From DASUZB01 sp036377075 (lineage in GTDB: Bacteria > Actinomycetota > CALGFH01): 14,643 bases of DNA. Positions 8,007 through 14,643 of the stretch are shown here, in pieces. Every line of letters begins with the position of its first letter. Positions within the stretch are counted from its first letter, which is position 1. The stretch is taken from assembly GCA_036377075.1 (NCBI GenBank), contig DASUZB010000146.1, positions 1 through 14,643 of the forward strand, given 5' to 3'. Made by a program: the position numbers and the translations under genes. The notes beneath the pieces are model-generated. The model was not told where the DNA came from and searched no databases. It worked only from the letters and a program-made list of their open reading frames with translations.

Positions 8007-8648
8007 ATGTCGGAGCCCGTCAAGACCCGCAGCTACAACTCGCCCGTCCGGCGTGAGCAAGCCGCCCGCACCCGGCAGCGGATCCTGGACGCCGCCGGGG
8101 ACCTGTTCGTCCGGCAGGGGTACGGAACGACGTCGATACGGCAGATCGCGGACGCGGCCCAGGTGGCGCCCGATACCGTCTACGCCACGTTCGGCAGCAA
8201 GGCCCGGCTGCTCACCGCCCTGCTCGACATCCGGCTCGCCCCCGGCGGGCAGGCCAGCGTCCTCGACCGGCCGGAGATGCAGGCCCTCCGCCAGGAGCGT
8301 GACCCGCGGCGGCTGCTGCGGTTGTTCGCCCGCGACTACGCCGCCATGTCCGAGCGCGTCCGCCCGGTGTCAGAGGTCCTGCGCACCGCCAAGGCCGCCG
8401 AGCCCGAGATGGCGGCGGTCCGCGAGGAGATGGAGGCCTACCGCCTCCAGCACATGCGCACGATCGTGGCCTGGCTCGCGGAACGGGCCACGCTGCGCGT
8501 CCCCGAAGACCACGCCGCGCACATCGTCTGGGCTCTGGCCAGCCCCGACGTCGGGCGCATGCTGTGCGACGTCCAGGGCTGGACCACCGGCGAATACGCC
8601 ACCTGGCTCGAGGAAACACTCGCCGCCACCCTGCTCACCGCCGAGTGA
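8007..8648 (+). CDS. TetR-family transcriptional regulator
   Basis: This 213-aa protein has the TetR N-terminal DNA-binding domain over about residues 20-70: RTRQRILDAAGDLFVRQGYG, then TSIRQIADAAQVAPDTVYATFGSKARLLTALLD with the usual helix-turn-helix and TVYATFGSK turn. The remaining 140 residues are helical, as expected of the ligand-binding and dimerisation domain, with a long run around PRRLLRLFARDYAAMSERV and a Trp-rich end (GWTTGEYATWLEETLAATL). The ligand is unknown. The ATG at 8007 follows a weak GGA ribosome site. TetR proteins usually repress a neighbour and themselves, so the divergent NTF2-like gene is the likely target. Confidence 0.92.
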   Translation: MSEPVKTRSYNSPVRREQAARTRQRILDAAGDLFVRQGYGTTSIRQIADAAQVAPDTVYATFGSKARLLTALLDIRLAPGGQASVLDRPEMQALRQERDPRRLLRLFARDYAAMSERVRPVSEVLRTAKAAEPEMAAVREEMEAYRLQHMRTIVAWLAERATLRVPEDHAAHIVWALASPDVGRMLCDVQGWTTGEYATWLEETLAATLLTAE

Positions 8649-8808
8649 GCAGTCCGCAACTACGCTGGTGCCCCGGCCTAGATCACCACCCACCGCCGCT
8701 GCCCCAGCGACTGCGAACGCCTCGCCGCCACCCACCAAGCCACTCGGCCATGATCACCCTCATGACCCGGCGCCTCGCCGCCCCCGGCTGAGGTTCAGAA
8801 TCAGGCAC

Positions 8809-9171
8809 TCAGCCGAGCGCGACCGGGACCGCGCCGTTCGCGACCGCCTCGACGATCGCCGCGGCGCCGACGATACGGGCGCCGGGCACGAGCTGGTCCT
8901 CGGTGATCCCGCGGGGGGTGGTGCAGGCGCTGCACCCCCAGATCTCCCCACCGGCTTCCACGAAGTCGCCCATGAGCTGGGCCAGCGCCGGGAAGCCCTC
9001 GAGGCGCACGCCATCGGCGTAGCCGCGCCGGCACAGCCAGGCGCCGTCGATGGTGAGCAGCACCACCGCCTCCTGGCCGGCGGCGGCGGCGACGTTGGCC
9101 GCGATGAACGGCACGATGGCGCGCTCGGGGTCGTCCGCGCCGTGCTTGCAGTGGAACAGCATCCTGGCCAT
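8809..9171 (-). CDS. DsrE-family protein
   Basis: This 120-aa protein fits the DsrE/DsrF-like family, small Rossmann-like proteins linked to sulfur relay and persulfide handling. It begins MARMLFHCKHGADDPERAIVPF, has an AAAAGQEAVVLLTIDGAWL strand-turn region, and carries GGEIWGCSACTTPRGIT with Cys80 and Cys83, the family's likely sulfur-carrying position. Cys8 and Cys47 are additional. The ATG at 9171 is supported by GGGAGGGG on the minus strand six bases upstream; longer in-frame starts would run through the promoter region. It is divergent from a CoA-disulfide reductase-like flavoprotein, and the two genes have the same 21-base upstream element, so they probably respond to one signal. A thiol or persulfide role is inferred from family and neighbour. 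Confidence 0.85.
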   Translation of the reverse strand: MARMLFHCKHGADDPERAIVPFIAANVAAAAGQEAVVLLTIDGAWLCRRGYADGVRLEGFPALAQLMGDFVEAGGEIWGCSACTTPRGITEDQLVPGARIVGAAAIVEAVANGAVPVALG

Positions 9172-9219
9172 GCCTGCCCCTCCCGACGCCTGTGGATCGC
9201 ATTCGCCGCGTTGCCGACG

Positions 9220-9240
9220 CTTGGTACGGTAGCCGCACTT
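9220..9240 (-). promoter_or_regulatory. Copy 1 of the 21-bp divergent element, upstream of the DsrE gene
   Basis: Read on the minus strand this is AAGTGCGGCTACCGTA followed by CCAAG. It matches copy 2 at 9342-9362 in 20 of 21 bases and lies 48 bases before the DsrE ATG. The core TGCGG-cta-CCGTA is nearly palindromic, as expected of an operator for a dimer; TACCGT inside it also fits a -10 pattern. Confidence 0.6.
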
Positions 9241-9341
9241 CGGCGCGACCCTGCCGCGACCAGCGAACCTGGCATCAGGAAGCGTCAGGTCGGCAGGCTG
9301 CGCCACCGCGCTGCGCCGGCCACGAACGCCGAAGGGCTGGC

Positions 9342-9362
9342 AAGTGCGGCTACCGTACTAAG
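9342..9362 (+). promoter_or_regulatory. Copy 2 of the 21-bp divergent element, upstream of the flavoprotein gene
   Basis: The sequence is AAGTGCGGCTACCGTA followed by CTAAG, 69 bases before the ATG at 9432. It has the same orientation relative to its gene as copy 1 has to the DsrE gene, so together they form a long inverted repeat with 101 bases between. Confidence 0.6.
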
Positions 9363-9431
9363 GGGCAGACTACGTGGTGGGCACAACCTTCGTCCCCATC
9401 GCCCCTACGCCGTTTGACTCAAGGAGCGCTC

Positions 9432-10808
9432 ATGACGCGCACCCGGATGGTCGTGATCGGCGGCGATGCCGCCGGCATGAGCGCCGCCTCGCAGGCTCGC
9501 CGTCGGCGGCCGGCCGACGACCTCGCGATCGTCGCCTTCGAGCGCGGCCCGCACACCTCCTACTCGGCCTGCGGCATGCCCTACTACGCGGGCGGCATGG
9601 TGGACGACTGGGAGCGGCTGGTCGTCCGCACCCCCGAGCAGTTCGCCGCGCGGCAGATCGACGCGCGCGTGCGCCACCAGGTCGAGGGGATCGACCTGGA
9701 CCGCGGCCTGGTACGGGTCCACGACCTGGAGCGCGGCCGCGGCTTCGACGAGCCGTGGGACGTACTGGTGATCGCGACCGGCGCCGAGCCGGTGCGGCCG
9801 GCCGTGCCCGGCCTCGACCTGCCCGGCGTGCACGGGCTCGCGATCCTCCAGGACGGCCTCGACCTGCGCCGCGCGGTCGACGCCAGGCCGGAGCGGGCGG
9901 TGGTGATCGGCGGCGGCTACATCGGCCTCGAGGCCGCCGAGGCGCTCGTCTACCGCGGCATCCCGACCGCGCTGGTGGAGCGGGGGCCCGAGGTGATGAA
10001 CACCCTCGACCCGGACATGGGCGCGCTGGTCAGCGGGGCGCTGCGCGAGGCCGGGGTGGAGCTGCACACCAACGAGAAGGTGGAGGCGATCGAGGGCGAC
10101 GACCGGGTGCGCGCGGTGCGCACCGCCGGCGGCACCCTCCCCGCCGACCTGGTGGTGCTCGGCATGGGCACGCGCCCGAACGTCACCCTGGCCCGCGAGG
10201 CGGGCGTCGCCCTCGGCCGCAGCGGCGCGATCGAGGTGGGACCGCGCATGCAGACCCGCCACGAGGGGGTCTGGTCCGCCGGCGACTGCGCCGAGACCCG
10301 CCACCTGGTCTCGGGCCACCCGGTCAACTACCACCTCGGCACGATCGCCAACAAGCAGGGCCGCGTCTGCGGCATCAACGTCGGCGGCGGCTACGCCACC
10401 TTCCCCGGCGCCCTCGGCACCGCGGTCACCCAGGTGTGGCCGGTCGAGGTGGCCCGTACCGGCCTGTCCGAGGCGGAGCTGCGCCCGCTCGGGCTCGAGT
10501 ACGAGGCCGTCACGGTCGACTCGACCACCAGGGCGGGCTACTTCCCCGGCGCCGCCCCCATCCGCATCAAGGTGATCGCCGAACGGCGCTCCGGCCGCCT
10601 GCTCGGCGCCCAGATCGTCGGCAAGGAGGGCGCGGCCAAGCGCATCGACGTGTTCGCCACCGCGCTGTGGAACCGCATGACCGTGGACGACATGATCAAC
10701 CTGGACCTCTCCTACGCACCGCCGTTCTCGCCGGTGTGGGACCCGGTGCTGATCGCCGCCGGCAAGGCGGCGGAGCGCATCGAGGACACCCTCGCCGACT
10801 GCCGCTGA
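9432..10808 (+). CDS. FAD-dependent CoA-disulfide reductase / NADH oxidase-type flavoprotein
   Basis: This 458-aa enzyme belongs to the single-Cys pyridine nucleotide-disulfide oxidoreductases (CoA-disulfide reductase, NADH oxidase and persulfide reductase group). The FAD-binding start is VVIGGDAAGMSAA (residues 7-19). The redox Cys47 sits in SYSACGMPYY. NAD(P)H binding is at VVIGGGYIGLEAAEAL. The second FAD contact is VWSAGDCAE. The C-terminal dimerisation domain ends with SYAPPFSPVWDPVLIAA, which supplies residues to the partner's active site in this family. Which disulfide, persulfide or oxidant it reduces cannot be decided from sequence. The ATG at 9432 has AAGGAG five bases upstream. The DsrE neighbour and shared upstream element favour a role in low-molecular-weight thiol or persulfide metabolism. 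Confidence 0.92.
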   Translation: MTRTRMVVIGGDAAGMSAASQARRRRPADDLAIVAFERGPHTSYSACGMPYYAGGMVDDWERLVVRTPEQFAARQIDARVRHQVEGIDLDRGLVRVHDLERGRGFDEPWDVLVIATGAEPVRPAVPGLDLPGVHGLAILQDGLDLRRAVDARPERAVVIGGGYIGLEAAEALVYRGIPTALVERGPEVMNTLDPDMGALVSGALREAGVELHTNEKVEAIEGDDRVRAVRTAGGTLPADLVVLGMGTRPNVTLAREAGVALGRSGAIEVGPRMQTRHEGVWSAGDCAETRHLVSGHPVNYHLGTIANKQGRVCGINVGGGYATFPGALGTAVTQVWPVEVARTGLSEAELRPLGLEYEAVTVDSTTRAGYFPGAAPIRIKVIAERRSGRLLGAQIVGKEGAAKRIDVFATALWNRMTVDDMINLDLSYAPPFSPVWDPVLIAAGKAAERIEDTLADCR

Positions 10809-10813
10809 GGAGC

Positions 10814-11023
10814 TCAGCGCCCCGGGTCGAGGCCGAACAGCTCGGCGCGGTGGTCCGCGCACAGGCCGAGGGTGGACGCCTCGGGGCGGCCGCAGGCTCG
10901 CACCGTCCCATCGGGCTGGTGCACGTCGGCCCAGCAGGTGTCATCGGCCTGCGGCGCTCGGAACAACGCCCGGGCCGCGGCCAGGGTGAAGGTTTGCTCG
11001 GGACCTTCGATCGCTCCGCTCAT
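10814..11023 (-). CDS. Small Cys/His protein, possible zinc-binding (69 aa)
   Basis: This 69-aa protein has Cys30, Cys44, Cys55 and His58 in the order CWADV...ACGRPEASTLGLCADH, a spacing compatible with one bound zinc. The N-terminal 25 residues are probably helical (TLAAARALFRAP). I recognise no named family, though short actinobacterial proteins with a similar Cys...Cys-Gly...Gly-Leu-Cys-x-x-His ending seem familiar. The ATG at 11023 has only a G-rich stretch as ribosome site. Its stop lies five bases from the stop of the convergent flavoprotein gene. The two-sided compact packing supports a real gene. Confidence 0.6.
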   Translation of the reverse strand: MSGAIEGPEQTFTLAAARALFRAPQADDTCWADVHQPDGTVRACGRPEASTLGLCADHRAELFGLDPGR

Positions 11024-11221
11024 CGCTGCGCGCCCCCGGACCGGCTCACTTCAAGCTCTCGACGACTCCTACATCGGCGAGGGCGGCGCGGTCCTGAGCA
11101 CGATCGGTGCGCGAATCCGGCACGGAATGACGACTGGGCTCGCCTTGCGGTGGCGATGGTGGTCAACTGGATCCACCACCGTTCGCGTCGCCACAACCCC
11201 ACGACAAGGCAACCGTCACGC

Positions 11222-12403
11222 ATGCTGCTCCGCACCCACCCGTTGGACGTCCTGGTCGGCATCGTGCTCGTCGTGGCCGCGGTCAGCGGCTGGCGCCGGG
11301 GGTTCACCGTGGTGGTGCTCGGCTACGCCGGGCTGCTGATCGGGCTGGCGGTGGGGGCCTGGGCGGCGACCCGCATCGGCCTGGTCGTCTCGACCGAGGA
11401 GTCGCTGCGCCGCATTTTCATCGGCATCGGCGTCTTCTTCCTGGTCGCGGCGATCTTTCACAGCCTCGCCATCCGCGCCGGCCGGTCCGTCAAGGGCGCC
11501 CTGGTGGGCCAGTGGACCAGCAGCCTCGACTCGCTCGGCGGGGCGTTGGTCGCCAGCGCGGTGGCGGCCATCGCGCTCTGGTTCGTCGCCCTGACCATGT
11601 CGGACTCGATGCCCGTGGTGGCGCGGGCGGTCAGCAACTCGGTGATCCTCACCGCCATCGACCACCACGCCCCCAGGCCGCCCGCGGCCGTGTCGGAGCT
11701 GCGCCGGCTGCTCAACGGCTCGCCGTTCCCCGACGCCTTTGCCAGCCTGCGCCCGCCGATCAGCAGTGGCTCGCCGCCGGCGATCGCCCTCACCAGCGGG
11801 ATCAGGCGCGCCAGCGCCGCGACGGTGCAGATCGAGAGCGAGGGCTGCGGCGGCCTGCTGTTCGGCAGCGGCTTCCCGGTGAGCAGCAACAACCTGGTCG
11901 TGACCAACGCCCACGTGGTCGCCGGCACCAACAACCACCGCGTGATCACCAGCCAGGGGGCGAGGCTGCCCGCGACGGTGGTCCTGTTCGACCCGAGGCG
12001 CGACATCGCCTTGCTGCGCGTGCCCGGGCTCGGGCTGCGCCCCTTGCCGCTGGCCGATCCGAGCAGCTCGCATACCACCGGCGCGGTGATCGGCTACCCG
12101 GGCGGCGGCCGCGAGAAGGTGGTCGGCGCGCTGCTGGTGAGCAAGACGATCGCGGTCGGCCGCGACATCTACTCGCGCGCCCTGGTGCGGCGCCAGATCT
12201 GGGTGCTGCGGGCGGTCATCCGCAAGGGCGACAGCGGCGGCCCGCTGGTCGACCGCAACGGCCACGCGCTCGGCGTGGTGTTCGCCGCCTCCACCGTCAC
12301 CGACCAGGAGGGCTACGCCCTCACCAACGCGGAGCTGCGGGCCGACCTGGCATTGGCCGCCGGCCGCAACGCCCCGGTGCCGGTCCGCGGCTGCGCCGAG
12401 TGA
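11222..12403 (+). CDS. marP: MarP-type membrane-anchored serine protease (CvpA + trypsin-like domains)
   Basis: This 393-aa protein, almost the length of mycobacterial MarP (397 aa), combines an N-terminal CvpA-like membrane domain with an extracytoplasmic trypsin-like protease. Hydrophobic segments lie near residues 9-21, 28-50, 64-80 and 105-125. The protease holds His231 (TNAHVV), Asp261 (RRDIALLRV) and Ser338 (KGDSGGPL), a full catalytic triad. Cys209 (EGCGG) and Cys391 (third from the end) match in position the disulfide pair of mycobacterial MarP, which regulates activity. In mycobacteria MarP is needed for acid resistance and cell-wall processing; the same role here is inference. I chose ATG 11222 because the CvpA segment begins right after it. 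ATG 11156 in frame would add a basic 22-residue leader. A DUF5995 gene follows after 28 bases. Confidence 0.9.
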   Translation: MLLRTHPLDVLVGIVLVVAAVSGWRRGFTVVVLGYAGLLIGLAVGAWAATRIGLVVSTEESLRRIFIGIGVFFLVAAIFHSLAIRAGRSVKGALVGQWTSSLDSLGGALVASAVAAIALWFVALTMSDSMPVVARAVSNSVILTAIDHHAPRPPAAVSELRRLLNGSPFPDAFASLRPPISSGSPPAIALTSGIRRASAATVQIESEGCGGLLFGSGFPVSSNNLVVTNAHVVAGTNNHRVITSQGARLPATVVLFDPRRDIALLRVPGLGLRPLPLADPSSSHTTGAVIGYPGGGREKVVGALLVSKTIAVGRDIYSRALVRRQIWVLRAVIRKGDSGGPLVDRNGHALGVVFAASTVTDQEGYALTNAELRADLALAAGRNAPVPVRGCAE

Positions 12404-12431
12404 CCCGACCCGCGACGAACCCGGTGGTGAG

Positions 12432-13181
12432 ATGGAACGATCGAGGGACATCGACGCGCTGATCGGTCGCATGGAGGCGCTGCTCGCACCGCTGCGGGAG
12501 CGGCGCGACCCCAACCGCCACTTCCTCGGCACCTACCTCCGCACCACCAAGGCGGTCAAGGCCGAGCTGGCCGCCGGCGGCTTCCTCGACCGCGCCTGGG
12601 TGGAGCGCTGGGACGTCGCCTTCGCCGACCTGTACCTGGACGCCCTGGAGATCCAGCAGGCCGGCCGCAGGCCGCCGGAGCCGTGGGCGGTCGCCTTCGG
12701 GGCGGCCGCCGCCGACCGGCTCCCGCCACTGCGCCACCTGCTGCTGGGGATGAACGCCCACATCAACTATGACCTGGCGCAGTCCCTGCTCGCGGTGATC
12801 AGCGACCAGGAGCTGGACGACCCGGAGCTGGTCGCGCGCCGCGAGGCCGACCACCGGCACATCGACGACGTGCTGGTCGCCCGCGTCGGCGCGGAGGACG
12901 CCGAGTTGCAGTCGATCGGGCGCAGCCGCACCGACCGGTTGCTGGCGCCGCTCAACCGGCTCGGCACCAAGCGCTTCCTGAAGGAGTCCCGCGCCAAGGT
13001 CTGGACCAACACGCGGCTGCTCAGCCAGGCGAGGCGGGTCGGCCAAGTGGCCTACCGCGCCAGGCTCGCCGAGCTCGAGCGGCTGGCGGCGGCGCGCGTG
13101 GCCGACCTGGTCGCCCCCGGCCAGGTGGTGCTCAAGCTGGCGGTGAAGGGCTTCGGCGTGCGCCTGCCCGAGGCGCCGTAG
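12432..13181 (+). CDS. DUF5995 family protein
   Basis: This 249-aa, mostly helical soluble protein resembles the DUF5995 family, whose function is not known to me. The best motif is MNAHINYDLAQSLL (residues 107-120), with His110, Asn112 and Asp114. Others are FLGTYLRTTKAVKAEL (31-46), RWDVAFADLYLDALE (59-73) and ADHRHIDDVL near 137-146. The conserved His/Asp positions could suggest a metal or phosphate site, but that is a guess. No signal peptide or membrane segment is seen. The ATG at 12432 follows GGTGGTGAG directly, a poor ribosome site. It starts 28 bases after the marP stop and is likely cotranscribed with it. Its stop is four bases from the end of the convergent fumC. Confidence 0.75.
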   Translation: MERSRDIDALIGRMEALLAPLRERRDPNRHFLGTYLRTTKAVKAELAAGGFLDRAWVERWDVAFADLYLDALEIQQAGRRPPEPWAVAFGAAAADRLPPLRHLLLGMNAHINYDLAQSLLAVISDQELDDPELVARREADHRHIDDVLVARVGAEDAELQSIGRSRTDRLLAPLNRLGTKRFLKESRAKVWTNTRLLSQARRVGQVAYRARLAELERLAAARVADLVAPGQVVLKLAVKGFGVRLPEAP

Positions 13182-13185
13182 CCGG

Positions 13186-14505
<1,320 letters not shown>

Positions 14506-14514
14506 GCACGACCT

Positions 14515-14553
14515 CCTGATCCTCCGACGGATCCTGGCCGCCCTGATCCTCCG
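14515..14553. repeat. 12-bp direct repeat in the fumC leader
   Basis: CCTGATCCTCCG occurs at 14515-14526 and 14542-14553. On the minus strand each reads CGGAGGATCAGG, and the first copy runs into the fumC ribosome site. The second copy is part of a perfect 10-bp palindrome, CCTCCGGAGG (14548-14557). It may be a duplication of the ribosome-site region. Confidence 0.5.
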
Positions 14554-14571
14554 GAGGCTACCGCGGCTGCC

Positions 14572-14592
14572 CCGCAGGCAGGGCGCCTGCGG
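14572..14592 (-). promoter_or_regulatory. 8-bp stem hairpin upstream of fumC
   Basis: CCGCAGGC (14572-14579) and GCCTGCGG (14585-14592) form a perfect stem with a five-base loop. There is no T tract on either strand. It may be a leader hairpin of fumC or a weak terminator of an unseen upstream gene. Confidence 0.4.
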
Positions 14593-14643
14593 TGTGCCGA
14601 CGACGCGCGGCTGTGGTGCAGGCCCCATTCACTCCACGAGCCC

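Noticed and set aside
9172..9306. Upstream start for the DsrE gene
   Set aside because: The extension covers the conserved 21-bp element, while ATG 9171 has a clear GGGAGGGG ribosome site and matches the family start.
9405..10862. 485-codon minus-strand frame opposite the flavoprotein
   Set aside because: It is low-complexity antisense translation, and all cofactor-binding motifs are on the plus strand.
9374..11221. Long + strand frame running through the flavoprotein gene into marP
   Set aside because: Upstream of 11222 it is an out-of-phase Arg/Pro/Gly-rich reading of the flavoprotein gene. Only the part from 11222 has family sequence.
11216..12532. 438-codon minus-strand frame opposite marP
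   Set aside because: It is antisense with Asp/Arg/Gly/His bias and no recognisable domain. The plus strand has the complete protease triad.

Overview
The window comes from a high-GC actinomycete-type chromosome. Four things suggest this: the strong G/C third-position bias (which opens long meaningless ORFs opposite real genes), a fused two-domain FO synthase (FbiC, coenzyme F420 pathway), a MarP-type membrane serine protease with the mycobacterial Cys layout, and promoters of the TAnnnT type placed so close to start codons that transcripts may be leaderless. I cannot assign a genus.

Layout. Bases 1-1210 hold the damaged 3' part of an IS1380-family insertion sequence, whose transposase is broken by at least three frameshifts. 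Beside it lies a two-gene accessory module: tcmP (three-Cys-motif partner protein, +) and, tail to tail with a 40-bp overlap, a DUF5131/phage Gp37-Gp68-type three-Cys protein (-). Next comes a 60-aa Cys-rich zinc-ribbon protein (-), then fbiC (-). A HxlR-type regulator (+) diverges from fbiC, and the short gap contains a palindrome overlapping the likely fbiC promoter. Then follow a possible 35-aa membrane peptide (+) and a GAF-domain gene (+) that reads properly only if one G is restored in a G run. A NTF2/SnoaL-like protein (-) diverges from a TetR regulator (+).

The third part starts with a DsrE-family protein (-) divergent from a CoA-disulfide reductase/NADH oxidase-type flavoprotein (+). 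Both have the same 21-bp upstream element (one mismatch), in the same orientation relative to each gene, which suggests a co-regulated thiol/persulfide divergon. A 69-aa Cys/His protein (-) abuts the end of the flavoprotein gene. Then come marP (+) and a DUF5995 gene (+), probably an operon, and finally class II fumarase fumC (-), convergent with a 4-bp gap.

Most of the window is ordinary housekeeping and regulation. The parts most worth follow-up are the TcmP/DUF5131 pair, whose biochemical role I do not know and which sits beside a degenerating IS, the fbiC-hxlR control region, and the duplicated element in the DsrE/flavoprotein divergon.
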